DNA of 5,937 nucleotides from Burkholderiales bacterium (lineage in GTDB: Bacteria > Pseudomonadota > Gammaproteobacteria > Burkholderiales > Burkholderiaceae). Every line of letters starts with the position of its first letter. Within the stretch, counting starts at the first letter, position 1. Where the stretch lies: positions 1 through 5,937 of the forward strand of contig CANBQJ010000228.1 of NCBI GenBank assembly GCA_947371645.1, in the 5' to 3' direction. The position numbers and the translations under genes were made by a program. This document shows, in pieces, positions 1 to 5,709 of this stretch. The notes under the pieces were generated by a model. The model ran no database searches. It had not been told where the DNA came from and saw only the letters and a list, made by a program, of their open reading frames with translations.

Positions 1-378
1 CGACAGGCGGAAGACGGCCTTGAGGTTGGTGTCGATCACCGCATCCCAGTCGTCGTCCTTCATGCGCATGGCCAGGGTGTCGCGGGTGATGCCGGCGTTG
101 TTCACCAGGATGTGCAGGGCGCCGTGTTCCTTGACGATGGCATCGACCAGGGCATCGGTGGCAGGGGCATCGGTGACGTTGAGCACCACGCCCTTGCAGC
201 CTTCGAAGCCCAGCAGGGCCTCGGAGATGGCCTGGGCGCCGGCTTCAGAAGTGGCGGTGCCAATGACCTGCACGCCCTGGCGGGCCAGGTCGGTGGCGAT
301 GGCACGACCGATGCCACGCGTGGCGCCGGTGACGAGGGCGACCTGCCCCCCAAAGGTGTTGCTCGTGGTGTTGCTCAT
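1..378 (-). CDS. fabG: 3-oxoacyl-ACP reductase FabG, 5' part (cut by window edge)
   Basis: NADPH-dependent reduction of 3-oxoacyl-ACP to 3-hydroxyacyl-ACP, the first reductive step of each type II fatty acid elongation cycle, in the cytosol. The frame from ATG at 378-376 stays open for 126 codons to the window edge, so about half of a family protein of roughly 245 residues is present. Visible short-chain dehydrogenase motifs are the Rossmann cofactor loop TGATRGIG (residues 17-24), LVNNAGITRD (91-100) and the DTNL segment whose Asn118 matches the structural Asn of the catalytic tetrad. The catalytic Ser, Tyr and Lys lie beyond the edge. The start overlaps the fabD stop as ATGA, and an AAGGGG Shine-Dalgarno inside the fabD 3' end sits 8 nt upstream, which supports this start and translational coupling. 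Many SDR enzymes look alike; position after fabD makes FabG the clear choice. Confidence 0.96.
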   Translation of the reverse strand, partial: MSNTTSNTFGGQVALVTGATRGIGRAIATDLARQGVQVIGTATSEAGAQAISEALLGFEGCKGVVLNVTDAPATDALVDAIVKEHGALHILVNNAGITRDTLAMRMKDDDWDAVIDTNLKAVFRLS

Positions 379-1313
379 GCCAGCAGCCCCTTGGCTTCCT
401 GAAGTGTGGCGGGGTCGAACACGGTGGTGCTCACCAGTTCGCCGTCGATGCGCTTGGCCATGCCGGCCAGCACCTTGCCGGGACCACATTCAAACACATG
501 GCCAAGGCCACGCGCCTTGAGCGCCAGGATGGTCTCAACCCAGCGGACGGGACCGAAGGCCTGGCGGTACAGCGCATCACGGATGGCGTCGGCGCTGTCG
601 GCCACGGCCACATCGATGTTGTTGACCACGGGAATGGCTGGCACCACGAAGGCTGTGCTGGCCAGTTTCTCGCGCAGGCGGTCTGCTGCAGGCTTCATGA
701 GGCTGGAGTGGAAAGGCGCCGACACGGGCAGGGGCAGCGCACGCTTGGCGCCAGCGGCCTTGAGCAGCTCGCAAGCCTTTTCGACAGCGGCCTTGGTGCC
801 GGCGATCACGGTCTGCTTGGGGTCATTGAAGTTCACGGCCTCGACGGCCTCACCGGTGGCGGCCGCGGCCTGCAGGCAACCGGCGCGCACGCCTTCGGCG
901 TCCATCCCGAGGATGGCGGCCATGCCGCCCACGCCCACGGGCACGGCTTCCTGCATGGCCTGGGCGCGGAAGCGCACCAGCGGCAAGGCGTCGGCCAGGC
1001 TCAAGGCACCGGCGGCCACCAGGGCGCTGTACTCACCCAAGGAGTGACCGGCGACGGCGGCCGGCTGCGGGCCACCTTCGGCCAGCCAGGCGCGCCAGCA
1101 GGCCACGCCCGCCGTCAGCATCACGGGCTGGGTGTTGGTGGTGAGGTCCAAGGCTTCTTTGGGGCCTTCGGCCACCAGCCTGGCGATGTCTTCACCCAGG
1201 GCCGCAGAGGCCTCGGCCAGGGTGTCACGCACGGCGGGGTGGTTGCCCCAGGCCTGGAGCATGCCCACCGATTGCGAACCTTGGCCGGGAAAGACGAATG
1301 CGAAAGCGGTCAT
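375..1313 (-). CDS. fabD: Malonyl-CoA:ACP transacylase FabD
   Basis: Transfers malonyl from malonyl-CoA to the phosphopantetheine of acyl carrier protein, supplying the extender unit for fatty acid synthesis. The 312-residue product matches the usual length of about 310. Seen in order: N-terminal FPGQGSQ (residues 8-14, oxyanion-hole Gln11), nucleophile elbow GHSLGEYSA with Ser91, Arg116 in VRFRAQAM, which should bind the malonyl carboxylate, and catalytic His202 in APFHSSLM. The C-terminal GPGKVLAGM segment is also typical. An in-frame ATG at 1478 exists but lies inside fabH and would add 55 unrelated residues, so I start at 1313, right before the conserved FVFPGQG strand. No clear Shine-Dalgarno precedes it. 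It lies 67 bp after fabH and overlaps fabG by 4 nt, fitting co-transcription. No key residue is missing. Confidence 0.97.
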   Translation of the reverse strand: MTAFAFVFPGQGSQSVGMLQAWGNHPAVRDTLAEASAALGEDIARLVAEGPKEALDLTTNTQPVMLTAGVACWRAWLAEGGPQPAAVAGHSLGEYSALVAAGALSLADALPLVRFRAQAMQEAVPVGVGGMAAILGMDAEGVRAGCLQAAAATGEAVEAVNFNDPKQTVIAGTKAAVEKACELLKAAGAKRALPLPVSAPFHSSLMKPAADRLREKLASTAFVVPAIPVVNNIDVAVADSADAIRDALYRQAFGPVRWVETILALKARGLGHVFECGPGKVLAGMAKRIDGELVSTTVFDPATLQEAKGLLA

Positions 1314-1380
1314 GGGTGAAGGGTCGAGAAGGTTCAGCAGAAGGGTCGGTGGCGGCAGAGCTGGCAGCGGTCTTGAAGGA

Positions 1381-2412
1381 TCAGAAATCCAGCAGCACCG
1401 CGCCCCAGGTGAAGCCGCCGCCCACGCCTTCCAGCAAGATGGTCTGCCCCCGCTGGATGGCACCTGTGCGCACGCCATGGTCCAGCGCCAGGGGAATGGA
1501 GGCCGCCGAGGTGTTGCCTTGCTGGTCCACCGTCACGATGATTTTGCCCAGCGGCAGTTTCAGTTTTTTGGCGGTGCCTTGCATGATGCGCAAGTTGGCC
1601 TGGTGCGGCACCAGCCAGTCGATGCTGTCTTGCGTGCGGCCCGCCTTGCGCAACACTTCTTGTGCGGCGCCTTCCAGCAGGCCCACGGCCAATTTGAACA
1701 CGCCTTGGCCATCCATGCGCACGATGGGTGGGGCCGTCCAGCTGCCACCTTGCGGATGGCCCTGCACGTTCAACATGCCGACGTAGTTGCCATCGGCGTG
1801 CAGGGCTGTGGCCAGGATGCCGGGCCGTTCGGATGCTTCCAGCACCGCCGCACCGGCACCGTCGCCAAAGAGCACGCAGGTGCCACGATCGGTGAAATCC
1901 AGCAAGCGGGAGAAGACCTCGGCGCCGATCACCAGTGCGCGGCGGGCGCCGCCAGAACGGATCATGGCATCGGCCACGGTGAGGGCGTAGACGAAACCAG
2001 AGCAGACGGCCTGCACGTCGAAGGCCGGGCAGTTGCGCGCACCCAGCTGCTGCTGGATCAGGCAGGCGGTGGCCGGGAAGACCATGTCCGGCGTGGTGGT
2101 GGCGCAGATGATGAGGTCGATGTCCTGGGCCGTGCAGCCAGCGGCGTCCAGCGCCTGGCGGGCGGCCTGGGTGCCCAGCGAGGTCGTGCTTTCGTCGTCG
2201 CCCGCGAAGTAGCGCGCACGGATGCCTGTCCGCTCGACGATCCAGTCGTCCGAGGATTCGACGCCTCCGCGCGCCATCTGGTCCACCAGGTCCTGGTTGG
2301 ACACGCGACGCTGCGGCAAGGCGCTGCCTGTACCGGCGATGCGAGCGAAAACGCCCGCGGTTGACAGCAAAGGGGCCAGGCCCGGTTGGCCGTCAGAAGA
2401 AGCTTGGGACAT
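1381..2412 (-). CDS. fabH: Beta-ketoacyl-ACP synthase III FabH
   Basis: Condenses a starter acyl-CoA, normally acetyl-CoA, with malonyl-ACP to give acetoacetyl-ACP, which initiates type II fatty acid synthesis and is a control point of the pathway. The 343-residue product carries the thiolase-fold triad: Cys137 in VQAVCSGF, His270 in VPHQANLRI and Asn300 in QQGNTSAAS. Other family segments are WIVERTGI (57-64), [13 protein letters not shown] (104-116) and the glycine-rich end [11 protein letters not shown] (328-338). About 20 residues precede the usual start of the domain (near [13 protein letters not shown]), making it longer than the 317-residue E. coli enzyme. The ATG at 2412 lies 11 bp after the plsX stop without a strong Shine-Dalgarno. 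An in-frame TTG 14 codons in would give a more standard N terminus, so the exact start is less certain than the identity. Confidence 0.97.
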   Translation of the reverse strand: MSQASSDGQPGLAPLLSTAGVFARIAGTGSALPQRRVSNQDLVDQMARGGVESSDDWIVERTGIRARYFAGDDESTTSLGTQAARQALDAAGCTAQDIDLIICATTTPDMVFPATACLIQQQLGARNCPAFDVQAVCSGFVYALTVADAMIRSGGARRALVIGAEVFSRLLDFTDRGTCVLFGDGAGAAVLEASERPGILATALHADGNYVGMLNVQGHPQGGSWTAPPIVRMDGQGVFKLAVGLLEGAAQEVLRKAGRTQDSIDWLVPHQANLRIMQGTAKKLKLPLGKIIVTVDQQGNTSAASIPLALDHGVRTGAIQRGQTILLEGVGGGFTWGAVLLDF

Positions 2413-2423
2413 CCATCAAGGGA

Positions 2424-3545
2424 TCAGGCCACGCGCCCCAATCCAGCCTGGGCCTCGTTCGCGTCTGCCGGTGTGGGCAGGCTCACGAGGGTGGCTGCGA
2501 TCTGGTCGTGCACCCGATCCAACAGTCTGTGACGGGCGGCATCATAAGCGCGATTCATGGCCACCTCAAACGCGAGGGCATCGGATGAACCATGACTTTT
2601 GAACACCAATCCACGTAAACCCAGGAGCGCAGCACCACTGTAGCGGCGGTGATCGACCCGGTTCTTGAAGCGGTTGAGGATGGGCATGGCCACCAGGGCG
2701 ATCGCCTTGGTGAGCGCATTTCGCGTGAATTCCTGCTTGATGAAGGCGGCAAACATCCCGGCGAGGCCTTCTGCCGTCTTCAGGGCCACATTACCCACGA
2801 AGCCGTCGCAGACGACGATGTCGGATGTGCCCTTGAAAATGTCATTGCCTTCGACGTTGCCATGGAAGTTCAGCAGGCCTTTGTCGTGGGCCGCGCGCAG
2901 CAGCTCACCTGCACGCTTGATGACCTCGTTGCCCTTGATCATTTCTTCGCCGATGTTGAGCAGGCCCACCGAGGGGCTCTCCTTGCCGTCGACCGCCGAC
3001 ACCAGGGCGCTGCCCATCACGGCGAACTGCAGCAGGTGCTCAGCGGTGCAGTCGACGTTGGCGCCGAGGTCAAGCACCGTGGTGAAGCCGTCTTTCATGT
3101 TGGGCATGACGGTGGCCAGGGCCGGACGGTCGATGCCGTCCACCGTTTTGAGCAGGTAGCGCGCCAGGCCCATCAGGGCGCCGGTGTTGCCGGCAGAGAC
3201 GCAGGCATGACCCAGCGCGGGCTGATCGTCTTTCGCCTTGAGCTGGCCGATGGCCACGCGCATGGACGAATCCTTCTTGCGGCGCAGGGCCACCTCCACC
3301 GGGTCGTCCATGGTGACGACTTCGGTGCAGGTCACGAGCGTGGTGCGTGGCCAGGCCCTGGCTGGCGCCAGCGCATCGGCCAGGCCCACAAGGACGACTT
3401 CGGCGTCCGGGTGGGCGTCCAGGAAGTGGCGTGCTGCAGGCAGGGTGATGCTGGGGCCATGGTCGCCACCCATGCAGTCCACCACGATGCGAACGGGGGA
3501 CAGCAGACCGGCGGACGAGGCGGAGGACTTGGGCGCGACGCTCAT
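2424..3545 (-). CDS. plsX: Phosphate acyltransferase PlsX
   Basis: Converts acyl-ACP and inorganic phosphate to acyl-phosphate, the donor used by PlsY to acylate glycerol-3-phosphate; it is a peripheral membrane enzyme linking fatty acid and phospholipid synthesis. The 373-residue product begins with a short polar leader and then the hallmark [10 protein letters not shown] (residues 22-31). Further family segments are [18 protein letters not shown], the [10 protein letters not shown] stretch, [17 protein letters not shown], and SHGSSD (317-322) near the end, followed by a helical tail. E. coli PlsX is about 356 residues, so the length is normal with slightly long ends. I chose ATG 3545; the frame stays open to a TTG at 3623, but that TTG is in the T tract of a terminator hairpin and would add sequence unlike the family. 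No clear Shine-Dalgarno is visible. fabH follows after 11 bp. Confidence 0.96.
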   Translation of the reverse strand: MSVAPKSSASSAGLLSPVRIVVDCMGGDHGPSITLPAARHFLDAHPDAEVVLVGLADALAPARAWPRTTLVTCTEVVTMDDPVEVALRRKKDSSMRVAIGQLKAKDDQPALGHACVSAGNTGALMGLARYLLKTVDGIDRPALATVMPNMKDGFTTVLDLGANVDCTAEHLLQFAVMGSALVSAVDGKESPSVGLLNIGEEMIKGNEVIKRAGELLRAAHDKGLLNFHGNVEGNDIFKGTSDIVVCDGFVGNVALKTAEGLAGMFAAFIKQEFTRNALTKAIALVAMPILNRFKNRVDHRRYSGAALLGLRGLVFKSHGSSDALAFEVAMNRAYDAARHRLLDRVHDQIAATLVSLPTPADANEAQAGLGRVA

Positions 3546-3620
3546 GAAGGTCAGGAACGGACGGAGGTGCTGCGACGGCGGCGCTGAAACGGCGAGCGCT
3601 TCAACAGGCCAGCAGACAGA

Positions 3621-3667
3621 CAAAAAACAAGGGCTGGCAAACCGATGCGATCGGTTGGCTCAGCCCT
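3621..3667 (-). terminator. Intrinsic terminator or attenuator between rpmF and plsX
   Basis: Read on the minus strand, AGGGCTG (3667-3661) pairs perfectly with CAGCCCT (3636-3630). Inside it AACCGAT (3656-3650) pairs perfectly with ATCGGTT (3646-3640) around a 3-nt loop. Two further G-C pairs can form between the arms, giving about 16 pairs with one bulge and one mismatch. The stem is followed by T, G and six consecutive T (3627-3622). This is the classic shape of a Rho-independent terminator for transcripts leaving rpmF (stop at 3718). It lies 76 bp before the plsX start. Because the gene order is normally an operon, it may be a partial terminator. The inner dyad AACCGAT-CGC-ATCGGTT could alternatively be a protein operator. 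Confidence 0.8.
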
Positions 3668-3717
3668 GCTGGCGCGTCTCACGGGCGCGGCGACTGGCCG
3701 GGCCCATGGGCGGAATC

Positions 3718-3900
3718 TCAGGCGTCGGCCTTGGTCTTGAGGACCTTGCGACCACGGTAGAAACCGGTGGCGCTGATGTGGTGACGCAGGTGCACTTCAC
3801 CGGTGGTGGACTCGACAGCCGTACCCGGGGTGTTCAGTGCGTTGTGCGAACGGTGCATGCCACGCTTGGAAGGCGACTTCTTGTTTTGTTGAACGGCCAT
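3718..3900 (-). CDS. rpmF: 50S ribosomal protein L32
   Basis: Small basic protein of the large ribosomal subunit. The 60-residue product begins [19 protein letters not shown], the standard L32 N terminus, contains the [15 protein letters not shown] segment, and ends in a short Lys/Asp/Ala tail. It lacks the four zinc-binding cysteines of some L32 proteins, as usual for proteobacterial forms. The start at 3900 is supported by GGAG (3910-3907), 6 nt upstream, the clearest Shine-Dalgarno in the minus-strand cluster; the frame is open further upstream to 4023 but that extension is unlike L32. It lies 336 bp after yceD and 172 bp before plsX, the conserved yceD-rpmF-plsX order. An upstream promoter candidate and a downstream terminator suggest it may be made partly as its own transcript. 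Confidence 0.97.
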   Translation of the reverse strand: MAVQQNKKSPSKRGMHRSHNALNTPGTAVESTTGEVHLRHHISATGFYRGRKVLKTKADA

Positions 3901-3932
3901 GTTGGACTCCGATAGGAATGAGAACTTGCACT

Positions 3933-3949
3933 GGGCTTCAGCCCGAAGC
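3933..3949 (-). other. Short overlapping alternative hairpins upstream of rpmF
   Basis: In the minus-strand RNA, GGGC (3944-3941) can pair with GCCC (3936-3933) around a 4-nt loop. Alternatively GCTTC (3949-3945) can pair with GAAGC (3939-3935) around a 5-nt loop. The two share bases and exclude each other. They end about 23 nt before the rpmF Shine-Dalgarno. Stems this short may form by chance. Confidence 0.3.
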
Positions 3950-4006
3950 ACGTGAACCCATGTGAACCATGGGGCGCGCCTGGCCCGGGCTGTTCCGACG
4001 CGGCGT

Positions 4007-4028
4007 GGCCCTTTGAGAACCAAGGGCC
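4007..4028 (-). other. RNA hairpin in rpmF leader
   Basis: On the minus strand GGCCCTT (4028-4022) pairs perfectly with AAGGGCC (4013-4007) around an 8-nt loop. No T tract follows, so it does not look like an intrinsic terminator. It could be leader structure for rpmF or a stabilising 3' element of a yceD transcript. Confidence 0.45.
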
Positions 4029-4047
4029 CAAATCACCGCTGATCAAC

Positions 4048-4070
4048 GAAGGTTGCCTGGGGCAACCCTC
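4048..4070 (-). other. 10-bp RNA hairpin in yceD-rpmF spacer
   Basis: On the minus strand GAGGGTTGCC (4070-4061) pairs with GGCAACCTTC (4057-4048), with one G-U pair, around the 3-nt loop CCA. Seven of the pairs form a perfect DNA inverted repeat. It is followed by GTTGATC rather than a T run, so it is not a standard terminator. It is the most stable-looking element of the rpmF leader. Confidence 0.55.
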
Positions 4071-4118
4071 TGACGAACATCAGCACAAGCAAAAACGTTG
4101 AAAAACAAGGACTTGCAC

Positions 4119-4150
4119 AAACAGCTTGTAAACAGCTTGCAAACAACTCA
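4119..4150. repeat. 11-bp tandem repeat, about 2.6 copies
   Basis: On the plus strand AAACAGCTTG occurs at 4119-4128 and again at 4130-4139, and a decayed copy (AAACAACTCA) begins at 4141, so the unit start recurs exactly every 11 bp, close to one DNA helical turn. A further ACAGCT occurs at 4154. The stretch is AT-rich within a GC-rich locus and sits just downstream of the candidate rpmF promoter. It may be binding sites in phase or a slippage product. Confidence 0.6.
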
Positions 4151-4187
4151 CATACAGCTGTCTGAGCAGATCCCGGGAAAGCTCGCT

Positions 4188-4217
4188 ATTCTAGCATGCG
4201 AATGCAGGGGCGGGCAA
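4188..4217 (-). promoter_or_regulatory. Candidate sigma-70 promoter for rpmF
   Basis: Minus strand TTGCCC (4217-4212; 4 of 6 to TTGACA), an 18-bp spacer, then TAGAAT (4193-4188; 5 of 6 to TATAAT). It begins 19 bp after the yceD stop and would start transcripts near 4181, pointing at rpmF. It is the best consensus match I found in the spacer by eye; the -35 box is weak. Confidence 0.4.
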
Positions 4218-4236
4218 ACGCCAGACGCAAGCCAGC

Positions 4237-4878
4237 TCAATCGGCCTTCTTCTTGAGTGCCGCCAGCGCGGCGAAGGGGTGGGGCTTGGCCTCAGGCTCC
4301 TGGGGCTCTCCACGCTCCCCGGCCGCTGCTGCGGGCTCATCACCTGCACCGTCAACCGGCGGCAGCACGTCGCCATCGGGCGTCACTTCAGAGGCGTCGG
4401 CCATCCAGGCCTGCACATCTTCGGGGCACTCGTCGTGGCGCGGCACCAGGGGGGCATCCATGATGAGCTCATCTTCCAGCAGCTCCAGCAGGTTCAGGTG
4501 ACGCGTCAGGGCCAGCACGTCGTCGTCCAGGTCTGCGTCCAGTTCGGCGGCGGCGTTTTCGTCATCCACAAACCGCAGCGCGCGGTCCAGGTCGACATGC
4601 CAGTTGACCGGGTGCAGGCAACGCTGGCAGGTCAAGGGGACCAGGCCCGTCACGGCCACGTCCAGCCACAGCTCGGGGCCTCCGGTGCGGCGCGGCACCA
4701 GACGACCCTGTGCAGACCAGGACAGCGGGGGCACGTCGGCGTGGTTCACGCTTTCGGCCACGTTGGCCGCCAGGCGCGGCCAGATGCCCAGTTCGGCTTC
4801 GCCGCTGAGGCTTTCGCCGGATTCGATGAAGGACTTGATGTCCAGCTTGGCAGGCTGATAGGGGGGACGGGCGCGCAT
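4237..4878 (-). CDS. yceD: YceD/DUF177 family 23S rRNA accumulation protein
   Basis: Member of the DUF177 family, implicated in 23S rRNA accumulation and thus 50S subunit production; the biochemical role is not settled. The 213-residue product has the family signature LTCQRCLHPV (residues 82-91, Cys84 and Cys87), an acidic middle (DDENAAAELDADLDDD), LLELLEDELIMDAPLVPRHDEC with Cys151, and the C-terminal HPFAALAALKKK, equivalent to the NPFAVLASLK end of E. coli YceD. Between the last two blocks is a roughly 35-residue Ala/Pro/Glu/Gly/Asp-rich stretch (about 165-198), which accounts for much of the extra length over the 173-residue E. coli protein. The ATG at 4878 lacks a convincing Shine-Dalgarno. 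Position before rpmF and divergent from yceF matches the known arrangement and supports the call. Confidence 0.93.
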   Translation of the reverse strand: MRARPPYQPAKLDIKSFIESGESLSGEAELGIWPRLAANVAESVNHADVPPLSWSAQGRLVPRRTGGPELWLDVAVTGLVPLTCQRCLHPVNWHVDLDRALRFVDDENAAAELDADLDDDVLALTRHLNLLELLEDELIMDAPLVPRHDECPEDVQAWMADASEVTPDGDVLPPVDGAGDEPAAAAGERGEPQEPEAKPHPFAALAALKKKAD

Positions 4879-4884
4879 GCCGCC

Positions 4885-4890
4885 AGTCTA
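4885..4890 (-). promoter_or_regulatory. Possible -10 box for yceD (leaderless start?)
   Basis: Minus strand TAGACT (4 of 6 to TATAAT) ends 6 nt before the yceD ATG. If used, transcription would begin at or next to the A of the start codon, consistent with the missing Shine-Dalgarno. No convincing -35 box is seen, so this is weak. Confidence 0.25.
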
Positions 4891-4892
4891 AA

Positions 4893-4959
4893 GCAGACGC
4901 AAGCGCAGACGCCGGCATGCACCCGGCCCGTGGCATCATCGCGCCGACCATGCAGACGC
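4893..4959. repeat. GCAGACGC octamer, three direct copies between yceD and yceF
   Basis: Plus-strand GCAGACGC is found at 4893-4900, 4905-4912 and 4952-4959; the last copy is in the first codons of the yceF gene. The first two are 12 bp apart, start to start. They lie in the shared regulatory region of two divergent genes. Chance recurrence in GC-rich DNA is possible. Confidence 0.45.
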
Positions 4960-5618
4960 CCTTCTCCACCGCCCGCACACAGGACGAGCCGCCCAGCCTG
5001 CCGGGGCCATCGGCCTGGCCGCGCCTGATCCTGGGCTCGACATCGGTCTACCGGCGTGAGCTGCTGGCGCGCCTGCGCCTGCCTTTTGACGTGCTGGCGC
5101 CTCAGGTGGACGAAACGCCTCGTCCAGGCGAAGCCCCGCAAGCCCTCGCCTTGCGCCTGGCCCGCGCCAAGGCCGAAGCCGTGGCAGCCGCGTTCACCGA
5201 CGATGTGGTCGTGATCGGCTCGGACCAGGTGGCCGACCTCAAGGGCCAGTGCCTGGGCAAGCCCGGCCATCTGGCGGGCGCTCGCGCCCAGCTGCAGGCC
5301 ATGCGCGGTCAGCAGCTTGTCTTTCACACCGCCTTGTGTGTGCTTCGCCCGCGCACGGGCCACCTTGCCCTTCGGGTGGTGGACGTCACCGTGCAGCTGC
5401 GTGCGCTGAGCGACGCCGAGATCGACACCTACCTGATGCTGGAGCAGCCCTTCGACTGCGCAGGCAGCGCCAAGGTGGAGGCCCTGGGCATCAGCCTGCT
5501 GGACGCCGTGCACAGCGATGACCCGACGGCGCTGGTGGGCCTGCCCCTGATCGCCACCCACCAGATGCTGGCCGACGCCGGCTTGCCGGTGCTGCAAGCC
5601 CTGGCGCCACGCCCCTAG
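4950..5618 (+). CDS. yceF: Maf-family nucleotide pyrophosphatase, YceF type (7-methyl-GTP)
   Basis: Hydrolyses a non-canonical nucleoside triphosphate to monophosphate and pyrophosphate; YceF enzymes prefer 7-methyl-GTP, so a nucleotide-pool cleaning role is inferred. The 222-residue product shows LILGSTSVYRRELL (residues 26-39), VDETPRPGE (53-61), IGSDQVADL (89-97), GKPG (103-106), CAGSAKVEALGISL (170-183) and LVGLPLIA (195-202), with the catalytic Asp expected in GSDQV. The match to E. coli YceF is closer than to the dTTP/UTP-type Maf. I chose ATG 4950; ATG 4917 is in frame but would add 11 residues without support. Either way about 24 low-complexity residues precede the domain. No Shine-Dalgarno is seen; CATCAT at 4934-4939 is a weak -10-like hexamer just upstream. 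Divergence from yceD is the conserved arrangement. Confidence 0.93.
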   Translation: MQTPFSTARTQDEPPSLPGPSAWPRLILGSTSVYRRELLARLRLPFDVLAPQVDETPRPGEAPQALALRLARAKAEAVAAAFTDDVVVIGSDQVADLKGQCLGKPGHLAGARAQLQAMRGQQLVFHTALCVLRPRTGHLALRVVDVTVQLRALSDAEIDTYLMLEQPFDCAGSAKVEALGISLLDAVHSDDPTALVGLPLIATHQMLADAGLPVLQALAPRP

Positions 5619-5621
5619 CCC

Positions 5622-5648
5622 GCTCACCCCAGCTCACCCCAGCTCACC
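5622..5648. repeat. 10-bp tandem repeat after yceF
   Basis: GCTCACCCCA occurs at 5622-5631 and 5632-5641, followed by a partial third copy GCTCACC at 5642-5648. It starts 4 nt after the yceF stop in the 91-bp spacer before the methyltransferase gene. It is most simply explained by replication slippage. Confidence 0.7.
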
Positions 5649-5662
5649 GCTTGACCGACGCG

Positions 5663-5689
5663 GGCCACCCCATCACCCCGCGGGTGGCC
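5663..5689. other. Inverted repeat in yceF-methyltransferase spacer
   Basis: GGCCACCC (5663-5670) and GGGTGGCC (5682-5689) are perfect 8-bp inverted arms around an 11-nt loop. No T run follows on either strand, so it is not a standard intrinsic terminator. It may form a GC-rich mRNA hairpin about 20 nt before the next start codon. Confidence 0.4.
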
Positions 5690-5709
5690 GGCACCCACCC
5701 GTCCACACC

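Larger units (their letters stand above)
3901..4236. other. Intergenic region yceD-rpmF, probable rpmF leader
   Basis: No gene is supported in these 336 bp; the open frames here lack ribosome binding sites and resemble no family I recognise. The half nearest yceD (about 4085-4160) is markedly A-rich on the plus strand, in contrast to the GC-rich surroundings. It contains an 11-bp tandem repeat, two plausible RNA hairpins (4048-4070 and 4007-4028), a small alternative hairpin just ahead of the rpmF ribosome binding site (3933-3949), and a promoter candidate close to the yceD stop. If that promoter is used, the rpmF mRNA would have a leader of about 280 nt. Direct repeats of GTGAACC at 3952-3958 and 3962-3968 (10-bp spacing) also lie here. 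Confidence 0.6.

Noticed and set aside
1314..1478. Upstream ATG for fabD at 1478
   Set aside because: It would overlap fabH by about 100 bp and add 55 residues unlike FabD; the family begins right at the FVFPGQG strand.
1132..2364. 410-codon open frame on the plus strand, and others such as 498-1319 and 2649-3587
   Set aside because: They lie antisense to fabD, fabH and plsX and arise from the G/C-rich third positions of those genes. The translations are His/Gly/Gln-rich and resemble no family.
3546..3623. Upstream TTG start for plsX at 3623
   Set aside because: The TTG falls in the T tract of the terminator hairpin and the added residues are not like PlsX; ATG 3545 gives a normal N terminus.
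3702..3711. Perfect palindrome GCCCATGGGC between rpmF and plsX
   Set aside because: Ten bases of self-complementary GC-rich sequence is common by chance here, with no loop or T tract to suggest a function.
4279..5028. 249-codon plus-strand open frame opposite yceD
   Set aside because: Antisense to yceD, whose CxxC and C-terminal motifs make the minus strand the coding one.
4746..5627. 293-codon minus-strand open frame across yceF and the start of yceD
   Set aside because: It is the antisense shadow of yceF, which has a full set of Maf motifs on the plus strand; its end overlaps yceD out of frame.
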